From NCBI GenBank assembly GCA_902806575.1, contig CADCXD010000018.1, positions 2,170,001 through 2,234,000 of the forward strand: a stretch of 64,000 nt of DNA. The letters run 5' to 3'. Positions within the stretch are counted from its first letter, which is position 1. Every line of letters begins with the position of its first letter. Shown here piece after piece: positions 14,401-25,727 of this stretch. Both the position numbers and the translations under genes were made by a program. Source of the DNA: Jackrogersella multiformis. Its lineage: Eukaryota; Ascomycota; Sordariomycetes; Xylariales; Hypoxylaceae. The notes under the pieces were generated by a model. The model did not search any database, had not been told where the DNA came from, and worked only from the letters and a program-made list of their open reading frames with translations.

Positions 14401-15611
14401 ATCTTGGGCAACGAGGTTGCGGAGAGTAGTTCATCGAGAGGGAAGTCTCGCATAAGCTGATTGTACTTCTGCACCATCTCCATCGCCTCCTTCAGACCAG
14501 TATCAGCAGTGAAACTGACGGTTGCCTGGAAACGTTTCGCATGCTTCAGGATCTCCAAGGTCAACATTACTCCTTCACTTCTCAACTGAGTCTCAATTCC
14601 TTCTAGTGCAGACTCCATAGACAGCCAGAAGTTAATCTCCTGCGTTGCCGTTCTCGTTACGGGGTCTCGAGTCAATTTCGTGATAGTCTGTATTGATTTA
14701 ATCCAACTATTTACTGTCGATTGTAGATTGTTCATAAAAGTACTGTCGGAAAGAAGATGGGCGGGTATGAGGTCAGTGGCAGGTCGCATTTTGCGTGTAG
14801 CAGCGTCCTCCAACGCGCCCTGAACAACGGGGTGAAAAGAAAGAGACAGCTCAGGAATTTCGACATTCTGTTGCAGGTGAAGCAAGCTTAGCTCGAGCTC
14901 CGTCATCCGCTTCTTGGTTACAGGAATGCCCGTCTTCGCATCTACATCTGCTCGATTCCTAGCCCCATTCGCGGCTTGCGAAGTCTTGGTGTTGGCATCG
15001 AAGTAGGGCGCCAGCGCATTATGCAGAATAGAATGGAGTATTTCGAAAGGAGAAGCAGTAGGACCTTGTTCACTAACAAGATTAGCAAGTGAGGCAGTAC
15101 CAGGCAGCGTTTGTATCTGAATCTGGGAGGTCAGCGGCAGCGACGGGTCGATCGCTTGGGCACGTTTAAGTAGCGCGAGATAGGCTATCGTAATCGGCGA
15201 AGAAGATATCTCGGACGTAATTGTGTACGTGTACGACAGAGGAACTAGAGAGCGTGAGTATTAGAAGAAGAAGTATTCCACACGGGTAGTTTGTTGCGGC
15301 GACTGCATACCGTTATCGGCCGGGCCATCTGGGATGCCGTCGGTTGATGGCTTGACATCCTTCTGAACGTACAGGGCGACCTGAGCATCGGTCGCAAAGC
15401 GGCTACAACGCTGGACTGTGTCGGCGTAGTTCGCCTTGGAGAGAAGGTTGTCGGAACGCTCGAGCTCATCGCGGGTCGCTCCGAGAGCAATAGTGACGAC
15501 GGAAGCTAGGTAGTCTACCACCAAAGTTGCATCGATGGTAATAAAGGACGAAGGTGTTATGCCATTCGTACCGGGGCCTTGTAGACCCATAGGAGAAGCC
15601 ACAGCCTCCAT
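2431..15611 (-). CDS. nudA: Cytoplasmic dynein heavy chain
   Basis: Motor subunit of cytoplasmic dynein 1, which uses ATP to move toward microtubule minus ends; in filamentous fungi it drives nuclear distribution and hyphal vesicle transport. Exons: 15311-15611, 2943-15244, 2431-2886, joined by introns 15245-15310 (GTATGC donor, CTAAT branch, TAG) and 2887-2942 (GTAAGC, CTAAC, TAG). All phases close, giving 4352 aa, the usual fungal length. Walker A motifs visible: AAA1 GPAGTGKTE (about residue 1940) with Walker B CFDEFNR; AAA2 GNSGSGKSA (about 2235); AAA3 GPPGSGKTM (about 2600) with FCDEINLP; AAA4 GVSGSGKTT (about 2940) with IMDESN. A coiled-coil stalk and microtubule-binding domain follow (about 3200-3500), then AAA5/AAA6 and a C-terminal domain ending at LDEGEQLMGEV. 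The start at 15611 is the first ATG of a dynein-like N-terminus. Nearly all coding sequence is one 12.3-kb exon. The family call is very secure. Confidence 0.97.
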
Positions 15612-18610
15612 CGCGACGATGAAAACTTAGAGGCTTGATCGATTTCTACCTCGCCGGTAGCATCTCTCGAAATAATAGGGAACGGGTTTCCCGAACTCAG
15701 GAGAAACACGGGCTCCAAATAGGGGAATAGGGAATTATAATACTGTCTATGCGGATTAGGTAGGTTATAGAAAAAAAGCACGAAGGCAAAAATGAGCGTG
15801 AGGACCGTAGATGATTCCTTGCCGTGTTGCCCGACCTGTATTCGTCGATATGTTTATTGGGTGGTAGTAATACAGTACAAAAAGAAGGGATACTTTTTTT
15901 TATGAAGGTTGTAATGTTACCACGGGCAGTCGTCAAGTGCAGTGCGTTTTACGCGAAGTAGGTACGCCAAACGGGGTCGCGACTGATACCTAGGTAGGTA
16001 CGGGTGCGTAGTACCTAGGAGGTAGGTACCTAATGCAGAATATGCGGGATACCCTGGCTAATTTACGTATCTAATCATTTATGCTCCTGATTGGGCCGAG
16101 TCGCTATTTAAGATGGGTCTAAAACCGGAATGCCACGACACTGGTCCACTTATATTGTATATACCGTGAACTTAGAGGCTAGAATATACTTGGCCCACAT
16201 TTAATGTTTCTTCGAACCCCTGACACACCTATCTCAACTTGTCATTCTAATCAATCATGGGCATCCTGAGATTTCTTTGTGAGTGTAGCCCCTGTTTCAC
16301 CATTTTACAAGACATTCTGCGTTGCATGGTTCTCTTCAGCCAAATATGAGAATACCTATTCCTAGATACTTACCTGGGTACCTAAGTATGTAGTCAGCTG
16401 TTGTAGATGCAACACCAACACCAACACCCAACACCTTCTCAAACCTTAGGTTGTCAGGTTCACCGTCTTTCATTACGTACTTAGCCTGGGTAGATACCTA
16501 GATACCTTACCAGATAGCTTGCCTACTCTCCGCTCCTAACGTAAAACCTAAAGATTTAATCTTCAATATTTTCCCCGTTCAAGAAGTTGTGGGGGGAATC
16601 ATCAATAGTCTAACTTAGCTCCCACGAGATAAAACGTATTTCAGAGTTAGCTCAAGGCAACATCTTTTCCATTGGTATAATGAAGAATACTTCGGGCTAG
16701 GTATCTTGAATAATTCAATAAAAACTAAAAACTACAATCCATATTAGGAGATATTCTTCCGATCTGACAGCGGGTTAGCTAGCTAAACTTGGTGATTGTA
16801 TCCGCGTCTGCTGGTAGTAAGGGATATTAAGTGGAAGGTTTCGTCATATCAGTTTGCATTCTACATCCTTCTCCGGAGGGCAGCATGCCGTAATTGTAGT
16901 TGTGCTTCACGCTTCTTCGAAAATGTCTCGTTGAGCGGTATACGGCGAAATTGAGGCTACGAAGGACGAAGAAACTCATCGCTCTGGGGTCACGCGAATA
17001 GACGAACGAAATATGACAGGCGGCTCCCTCTATTTGCCTCGTCCGAGAGAGAGTAGTGGTATGGTGGCATATGTACCTAGACTCAAGCTTTAAGACTGTC
17101 ACCGCTCCTCATTGCCTAGTATGCACACCAAAGCTAAGATATTGACGAAGCCCAATCTAACCATCGTCATCCTGAGGTCCACCACTAGGCCACACTACTG
17201 CAGAATATCATGTCCAGCTCTCTACCTATGTAGGTAGAGGATAAATCAATACAATACCTCGGAACCCTAGGTAGGTAGTTCCTCATACCGCATCACATCG
17301 TAAGTACTATAATCCCTATAAGCAATGCAAGACAAGCTTGAATAAGGATATGGAGCTTGGGGTTAATACTTAAGCACAAACTCGAGCTTAATAGGCACTG
17401 TCCATCAAGTTTAAACTACATATCTACCTAGATAGTGAAAGGGATAAATACATGTGAATACTTACCTAGAAAGGTAAGTATACATCACGTCTTCAATATA
17501 TCGCCCCTGTGCATGCCGAGGGGTTTTTTTTTTGGAATCTTTTTGCCATTTATTTACTATTCTCAATTGCTGTTCTTGTCCCCATGAGCGAAAAGATTTC
17601 GTCTATTAAACTGCAAGTTCCCATTTGTACTGCCAGAGTATTTCTCGTGATGTTATAATTAGAGGTAGACTAGCTTTGCTAGAGTATACTGTTGACTTTA
17701 GTTACCTAGGTACGTATAATTAGATCTCAAGGATGCGTTTAAAGGTTTGCTGTAATGGAAACTATGAGATTTATCGGTGTCCCCATGACTAGCTACCCGA
17801 ATTCCCACAAATCGCAAGTGACGCTGGCTTACCAAAGTTAGACGCCCCTTTTCTTTAAGCCCTAATTAGACTTCATTGGAGATATAGCTGGCTACGCCCT
17901 AAACCTACCAGGACTTTAAACAGACGTCTTCAGTGAGTACGAGTATATTACTAAGATATAATTACATCACACCTGAAATGAAACTGTGTTTGGAAACCAT
18001 TATAATGCCACGGTAACTTTCACTCCATACCCTCCTATACGAATGAACACGCCAAACGATTAATTAAGATGGCTAGAAGATATTAACTTGGTAATACACT
18101 GGCATTCTGCTACGACTAAATACTATGTCGGATACATGGTTCTGAATCTAATAGGAACGATCTAATACCCTTGGCTTCTTCTCTTTCATGATAATGACCC
18201 TTCCCATCATGCTTACCAACAAGAACATGCAATATCATCATGTGTTTTGCAACTGGGAGATAGCTCCCTAACACATCTACAGTCCCGAAAAGTCGAGTGG
18301 TATACATCATAGGCCATGGTCCAAGAGCACATCCACATGATATCAATGAACCCCCAAGTCTATATTTTCCATTTTCCGGTACTTAGCAGACCTTGCCGTG
18401 CCTAATCGTCAGATCAGATGCAAAGTTGATATCCCGTTAAATCCCCCGGCGGGTAAACCGCAACCTTGTAATAACTCCAGACCCCATTGTATGCCTTCAG
18501 TTCCGGTCGTAGCCCTCGAGACGCCGTTGCTTCCCTCTTATAAACCAGATCCGGTCCTCACATGATCTCATTTTTGGTACCCTTTTAATGATGCATTCCC
18601 GTAGACCTCT
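15612..18610. other. Gene-free spacer
   Basis: No convincing exon on either strand. The left end is the promoter and 5' leader of the dynein gene. Palindromes TACCTAGGTA occur at 15987-15996 and 17703-17712. Short open frames here (for example 16827-17102 and 18116-18346, minus strand) have no recognisable domain and carry spacer-type sequence. Confidence 0.55.
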
Positions 18611-20504
18611 TTAATTGCTCGGACCGCTAGCCCCACCATTGCTTGCACCAGTGTCGTTCAGCCTCTCCCTCTGAACCATGACCCGCTGATTGCATATATC
18701 GATGAACATTTCGAATTTTTCAATGATTTTATCTTTCTCACGTAGCTTCTCCTTCAAATCGTCTAATTCCTTTTTGCTGTCGTCCTTGACCTTGGCCAAC
18801 TCTTCCTTAGCTCGAGCGAGCTCTCGCCTAAGGTCTGACCTTATACGTTCCTCGGCAGACGGAGCAGGTTTGCTATATATCGCGGGCCGCTGCTCAGCAA
18901 TACCTGCCTCAACTTTTTGCGGGTTTCTATTTATAGCAGCACGCGCATTGTAAATATCCCTAGGTAGGAGAGGAACATGAGGGTTTTGCTGCTGCAAAAT
19001 CTCCAAAGTTTGGGTGACTCCAATACCTAAAAGCGTCAATAGGATAACCATACACGGTTCAAGGTCCACACTTACCAGACTCCTTGAGATTCTTAACGGC
19101 GGCAACCATCTCACTATCCAACTTCCTCGCGGCCGGATGCAGAAGCGGGCTCTCGCTAGGACCATGGTTATGATGGAGATGGGTTTGGTCCGGACGATAT
19201 CGAATCGTCCATTGTGTTCTCTGCTCGATAGCAAAGAAGCCGAACTGGCAGTTGCACTTGCGAGAGGACGTCTTCCGTTTCCTATGCTCCGGGCTAACAC
19301 GGCTAGGAGGTTTCCCAGCACGGTCACAAACAAACAGAACCTTCTTTAAGCCCGGCACGGTTTTCTTTGACCGCCCGATAACTACGGCATATCCAACCGA
19401 GGTGCAGTACGCCAGCACGTGCTTGTGAACTGCATCGAGACTAGGAAAACTACCCCCTTCAGGCGGAGCTGACATCATATTGCCCATTGGTGTCCTCGGT
19501 ACGAAGGGGGTGCCTTCGATGAGCTTAGGCGAAATATGACTATCTCCCTCTCCGGAATCTGCCTGGCTGTCTATATCCATATCATCATGATGATCATGAT
19601 GCTGCGTTTCCGGCGGCGAAACATTTGGCTCGGGCCGGGGGGCCGACGGCGGTTGGTTTTGCGGCTGCGGAGTCGGCTGGGGTTGCAAAGACGGCGGCGG
19701 TTGCTGATGAACCTGAGGAAGAGGTTGAGAATGGGATTGTTGGTGTGGTTGTTGATGCGGCTGTTGTTGTTGCGGCTGTTGATGTACTTGCGGGTGTGCC
19801 TGCTGATGAGCTTGCTGGTGGGCTTGTGGGTGGGCTTGTGGATGAGGCTGATGATGCGGAGGGTTGGGCGAGATCAAGTTGCTGTCGTTCGGCTGGACAG
19901 GTTGAGGTGGCGGAACCTGGTGGATGGGCTGTGACTGGACAGTTTGAACCTGTTGCGACATCGACTGAGTATGTGGGATCTGCTGAACCGGTTGAGGCAC
20001 CGGCTGTGGAACCTGTTGAACGGATTGGACAGATTGGTTCATGGCCTGCTGGAGATATGCCATCGAGGGAGAAGGACCCGGCTGAGGCTGCATCTGACGC
20101 TGCTGGTTAGATCGTTGGTGCTGCGGATGCTGATGAGGGTGCTGATGTTGATGCTGATGCTGGTGCTGGCGGACGGCCTGCACGGCAGCTTGGGCATGCT
20201 GGGCAGCCTGAGCCGGCGTATGTCTCGAGTTGCCATTTGGTAGATTCGGCACGCTGGCGATGTTAGGTACCGGAGACGGAGTAGTATTCTGAAAGAGATG
20301 TTGCGGGTAGGCGGCCTGCGGAGGCTGCTGGGGGGTATACTGTGCGCCCTGGTATGGAGACTGATGTTGCTGTGGCGTCGGAGAAGGTTTAGGCGGCGTT
20401 GACGAGTGCGATGATGGATATCCGCGTCTCAGTCCGTTAACCTGAGGGAAGGTCAGGCCCGGATGGGTATGGGAATTGGACCCGGCCTGGCCCAAGGCGG
20501 ACAT
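18611..20504 (-). CDS. FAR1-domain protein, MULE-transposase-derived, Gln/His/Pro-rich
   Basis: Exons 19076-20504 and 18611-19026, with intron 19027-19075 (49 nt, GTAAGT...TTTTAG), give 614 aa. I chose the start at 20504 (MSALGQAG) rather than an in-frame upstream ATG at 20579, because the upstream part looks like leader. Residues 20-300 are low complexity, rich in Gln, His and Pro, with alternating QH/HQ and QAHQ units. From about residue 353 a FAR1-type DNA-binding fold appears: SLDAVHKHVLAYCTSVGY, then CDRAGK, a basic stretch, CNCQFGFFA, W and a closing HNH. The second exon continues as in MULE-type proteins (LPRDIYNARA), then a charged coiled coil at about 530-590. No transposase catalytic core is present, so this is probably a domesticated DNA-binding regulator. 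The target is unknown. Confidence 0.8.
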
Positions 20505-23000
20505 GACGGAGGGGGGGGGAAAGTAAGAAGCGGGAACGGGAACAAAAAGGCTACAAACGCTATCGACTAAAAAGAACAAAGGCGAAAGGAAGATTCAGGG
20601 GACCCAGAATACAACGACAGTGAGCCTAGCACTAGCAAGCTAGAAGCTAGGATGGGCACGATGTGATGTCAACCCGTCAACCCTGGCCGGTATATGGCAG
20701 ATACAATATGTAAGGTAAGGTAGGGGGGAAGGGAAAATAAAAATGTGGCGGGTGTGGAAATATCACGATGCGATCAACATGATAAAACTCACTAAAGGGG
20801 TGGGAAAGGGGGAAGGGGGAAGGGCTGGGAGGTGTGGTTGAAGAGAAAACCAAACCGGTGCCTAGGTGGTGGATTGGATGGTGGACGGTGGACGGTGGAT
20901 TTCGGGCCTCGATAAAGTGTGTGGTAGGAGTGGTAGGAGTGGTAAGAAAGCTGGTGGGAGTGTGTAAAAGAGATCGATCTACCTCTAGAATGCTTCACTA
21001 CTAAGGTAAAACTTCAAGGGTTCTAAGGTTCCGGGGTTGTTTCTTTGTAGAAAGCGCACTAAGCTGAACCGAGTTTAAGGCAAGGGAGAAAAAATTGAGA
21101 TCGAGGAAACATCGGAGGGGGGGTTTATTTTTTTCTGGGGAGGGAGGGTGAGAAATGCAACAAGATGCAACTACCTCCGCCAAGAAAGACAGCACAACTT
21201 CAACTTTGTAGCGCACATACCTACCTACTCATACACGATCCCATCTTTTGGAAGGCCCGAGCCTCCGGTGACAGCCTGTTCATCCAGCTACCTAGTTAGA
21301 AAAGAGATAGTCGTCACCTGCAGTTGTACCTTAAAATACTTTTCAATGCTGTTCTGTGCAGTGTGCACACGTAAGGATCGGACCCCACAGCTAATAATGT
21401 AAACATCACTTACGTAGTACCAACCTAAGTAGGTATGTTACTGGTAGGTTGTAGGTATTTTTAAATAGCGGATACGTGTAGTCTAATACCCGGGACGAAT
21501 GAATTAGTACTTACTTGAGCAGGTATTATTATGATTAACTACTTAGGTACCTAGTATGTACTTTGCTTTTAATGTGTTTATTAATAAATATTAATGTTAA
21601 GCTACCTCTTAATACCAATGGAAGATGAAGTGGTTTTATTTTCATTTAATTTAAGCATCATCATTACCTTTATTATATATATCATAAATCATTACCTGCT
21701 TTACCTCGGGTAAGCACTTAAAACACCTAGGCTGCCAAGTGACGTTAAGGGTAAATGATGTTGTACAAATAACCTTAAGTTAGAAACCAACGGATTTAAT
21801 GATCCCAACTCTAAGCACCTACCTAAGAGGTACCTAGGTATATATATGTACATAAGCAAATCGCTACCACATAACGTAATCAAATCAAAGATCTGATCTC
21901 GGATGCTCTTTTATTTATTTATTTATCTACCTATCAATACCACCTGGGCAATGGCAACAAGCTTTTCAACTTAAAACACTTGGTAGCTGATGTGTCTCGT
22001 GTCTCCTCTTATTAAGGAGGTGCTATTTGCTACATATGTCTACCTACTTAGGTAGCTACATGGAGTCATTTAATACACGTCGATGCCATTGGTTCTGAAT
22101 AGGTGCCTACATACCTAGGTAGGTACTACCTATGTATATGTAGTCCAAGTGTAACACCAAACGACGCGCATCCATCTACCTAGGTAAGCACTCAGAGCTA
22201 TATTCCAAGGACGTGTACATCGACTCCCTACTTAATGTAGGTACCTACCTAGAAAGGTATACAACATACCTACAGCAAGCCAAAAACGACTTGTCAAATA
22301 TGCTGCGAACGTGCCTAATCACGTCCACACATCTGTCCTGCGCATACCCGCATGTCCCAGAAACACATGGGCACCATTTCAGCCCCTTCAGCGCATGAAT
22401 ATTTACTTTTTCCTAAAGGACCAGATGAGTCGGAGTCGATAGCCTGCTTCAGTGAATCGGCTTTGATCGTTTAGAAAGCTGCGGTGCTAAATGATATCAG
22501 ATTTGTTCCTAAGCCCCTTACCTACCAGTCACTTACTATCTATTACTCTAGTTCTCGTGAGTGTTTATTCGCATAATCATTTGTTTATCTATTTATTCCT
22601 GAAGGCTGAGATATCTACCTATGTAGATAGGTATTGCTCGGGTCTAAAAACCTACCTAGGTACCTAAGGTAAAATTAAATAGGTACCTAGTACCTCACTT
22701 ACGACTTGTTTGTACTGGACGTACCTGAGTGGCTAAAGTGAGGCTTGCACATTGTCAAGTTCGACTCGACGCCACCATTGGGCGTCAGCTTCACTTAACA
22801 TTCGTTATCAATACCATTATTCCCTGCCAAGTTAGGCACAGAGGATATGCGATGGGTTAGGTGTCTCTATTATCGACTGCAAGGAGCCTGGCTGTAGCCG
22901 CCTACCTACCTAGGTAGCCTAACCTGGGTTTTTATTGTGATACGAATGTGGTCGTTTGTAGGCAGCTAACGCCCACCGCCAACCTCCTGACTCGTTCGCC
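20505..23000. other. Gene-free spacer with many palindromes
   Basis: The left part is the probable promoter and leader of the FAR1-type gene (G-rich on the plus strand near 20800-21140). The rest is AT-rich, with TACCTAGGTA at 21831-21840, 22112-22121, 22177-22186, 22653-22662 and 22907-22916, the densest cluster in the window. No coding exon is supported. Confidence 0.55.
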
Positions 23001-23963
23001 ATGGCCGGGTTTGAGAGCCGCAAGAGACTTGCTGATTGGAGGACCATGCAAACTCGAGGCCGCAACAAAGTCTTGAAGGTATCCAAAGATCCTGTCGCGC
23101 GAGCCAGATTCCTTGCCGAGATGCCGTCTCCGAAGCCCGTTATACTCCACATTTCAGAGGCCGATCGAACATCGGCCTTGGCTTCCCTTCCGGCTTTTCT
23201 CTTCACCAGCCCCGCAATAGTGCCGGAACCATGCCGAAACATTTGTCAGCGCCGCTACTCTTTCCTTAGAAGTTTTCCTCCCGAGATCCGTAACATGATA
23301 TATCAACATGCTCTCGACTATCCTACCTGTCGAAATTTGTACGATTACTACTACGACCAGAAGGAAAAAGCTCTATCCAAGATTGAACTAAGGCCACGCT
23401 CTGTTAATACTAAAGTCTCGCGCCATTCCAAGGTTTCTCTCCGCACACCTACAATCCTGTTGCTATGTAAGCAGATAACACGAGAGGCCCTAAGCCTCTT
23501 ATATCTTCAACCCTTCACCATCGACCGCATCCCACCATGGATCATGGACAATCCGGCACCCCTTTCCTTGGTCGACTTCATTAGCAGACCGACCTTACAA
23601 AACCTTCGGTTCGTCCAGATCAAGATCCCGCTTGGTGAGAATACGGATTTCAGAAGCGGAAAGGTTTGGCTTGAGCTTCTAGGTGATGTGCTAGATGCCT
23701 GGTCGGAGCGCAACTCCCTGGTTCGCTTACAGGTCATGTTCAAACTTTCCAACGTCACGAGACCTAACATATGGTTCTACGAACTAGAAGACTACGAGAA
23801 GCTTGTAGAGAAGGTAAGAAACTTTAGGGACGTTGCCACTGCGAACATCACTCACAATTCCATAGCTCAGCTATTTCGAATTCAAGCACGGTTTGAAACC
23901 GGGATTAATTCGTTGGGAACATTGGGTTATCGACTTCGAATACGCCTACAGAGTTGGCTTTAG
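23001..23963 (+). CDS. 2EXR-type ascomycete protein, function unknown
   Basis: An uninterrupted 320-aa frame starts at MAGFESRKR. Residues about 90-107 read LRSFPPEIRNMIYQHAL, the signature of the 2EXR/F-box-like family that is expanded in filamentous ascomycetes; later LLLCKQITREALSLLY and FISRPTLQNLRFVQIKI match the usual layout of these proteins (helical head followed by leucine-spaced strands). No enzyme motif is visible. The family has no settled function; a link to ubiquitin adaptors is only inferred from the F-box-like head. It is flanked by long gene-free spacers on both sides and appears intronless. Confidence 0.75.
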   Translation: MAGFESRKRLADWRTMQTRGRNKVLKVSKDPVARARFLAEMPSPKPVILHISEADRTSALASLPAFLFTSPAIVPEPCRNICQRRYSFLRSFPPEIRNMIYQHALDYPTCRNLYDYYYDQKEKALSKIELRPRSVNTKVSRHSKVSLRTPTILLLCKQITREALSLLYLQPFTIDRIPPWIMDNPAPLSLVDFISRPTLQNLRFVQIKIPLGENTDFRSGKVWLELLGDVLDAWSERNSLVRLQVMFKLSNVTRPNIWFYELEDYEKLVEKVRNFRDVATANITHNSIAQLFRIQARFETGINSLGTLGYRLRIRLQSWL

Positions 23964-25727
23964 AAGTAAGTCGTATAAATAATCCTTTATGGACTTTCTA
24001 GTGACTGATATATCATAGACCCCATAATCCGAGTGCATCCTGATCCATATATTTGGCAAGGAAGTGTCATCGAATGGCTCTGACCAACAATATTTGTAAC
24101 TAACAATGATTACATAACTGTCACCAATGGTGGAAATGGATGTTTAGTGGAAGGCAGGTCTTCCTAAACGATATGTAAACGGGACTGGGCAGGCTTCTTA
24201 GAAATCTGTAGTCACACGGCGCTTAAAGGACGTATACCCCAATGTCAGCATCTGGTCTTCACAGAGAGTTCTTCAGCTGGAGATTTTTCAAATCAAATTT
24301 AATTAAAGAGAATCAACTCGTTGCTTAATCCCCACAGAAGCTTCATAACTAATGGTTTACCTGTAATGCCTACCGATTTTGAAATCCCCTTGATATCACC
24401 GTGTAGCATTTTACGCCAAAGCCACAACGCCCCTAGCTATTGGACGTAGTAACTCTCGAGGACAGAGTAGCATGATACTAAATAACTCAATTTCAACACC
24501 CCAGACTCATATATCCATACAGGAGGTAAACTAACAGCACCGGTCCCCGCGCCTGAAACTCGTCTCTCCAACGACAGGCCTCCTCCATCCATCATGTTCC
24601 AAGAAAACGGCCCTTTTCCTCCCGGCCGGCACCGCCGCGACATCGCGAGACCCATGCTCGCCAGCGCACTCCGGCTCGCCGTAATCAATTACCAATTTCG
24701 CCCAATTGCCTATCCGGCGAGGTGTAGGGCTGGGGGGAGGGGCCTCGCGATCAGATCAGATTACCTACGTCGCTAGCGCGGGTCGAGGTAGCATCGCGCC
24801 GCTCCTTCAGGAATCCATGCTTCCGTAAGGCTGACCGGAAATATATTGCTTAGGGCTGCTACCTACCCAGTGGGGGAGGCGAGACCGAAAGAAAACACAC
24901 ACAAAAAAACAAGAACGAGAACTAAGGGGGGCTTACGTACGTGAAAGCGCTTCCTGGAGGATTCGGCAAGTTTTTTTTCTGTCTCTCTCTTTCCTTCTTT
25001 CCTCCCTTCTTCGCATCCGAGTGGAGTGGTGGGTGTCCTTGTGTGTTAGGTATGTATGTTACATGCTCCCTCCCACGGCGTTGTCCGGATCCCCCCTATA
25101 ATGTAGCGCGGGACAGGGTTCTTTGCACTCGCTGGGTAAGTTTGGCTATTCCAAGTATCTGAGTGGTTGGCTGTGTAATTAATACTAAATTGTGTCGTCT
25201 CTTTACCCATGCCTCCTGATCTGTATATTCTCCTTATATCTTATTCTAGCAGGGGTAGACCACTGTGCCTCCAATTCGACCTCCCTCCGGAGACTATTCC
25301 GACCTACAATGCACCTTGGAAGTGTTCAGACTAGCTTTTAGACACGTAGACATCATGAGAAAAACGGTGCAGGGAACATTTGTTGAAGGCATCGAAATGC
25401 TTCTGGTCAACGGATCAGACACGTTATAGAGCAGTAATTTTATGAGCTTTGTATATACCCAGACTAGCTGTGCTTATATCTTACCAAAGGCGCCTCTAAG
25501 CCTAATTCTATCTCTACTATAAACTTAGTGGTATCTCTGATCATCTCGTCCCGAACTCCTACCCAAATCACGAGAAGCGTAGATACTAATGAGGGCTTTT
25601 TGGGAGGAGAGAAATAGCAAAATGCCACCCGGAATACCGAGCCCAAACACCACAGCTAATGCAAAAATTTCATGTCGTAGATATTCTTATCTTCTCAACG
25701 TCCTATTCCCGTGTTCTAGATATGCGC
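23964..25727. other. Gene-free spacer
   Basis: No supported exon. A GC-richer patch at about 24540-24790 has short frames on both strands (for example 24594-24776, plus) without a recognisable domain. A C/T-rich run lies at 24980-25015. TACCTAGGTA copies are notably absent here. Confidence 0.45.

Noticed and set aside
15250..15290. Alternative 39-nt dynein intron with GTGTGG donor
   Set aside because: It keeps phase, but the 66-nt intron 15245-15310 with GTATGC donor fits normal intron length and signal much better.
16827..17102. 91-codon minus-strand frame
   Set aside because: No domain; spacer-type composition.
24594..24776. 60-codon plus-strand frame in a GC-richer patch
   Set aside because: Short, with competing frames on both strands and no domain.
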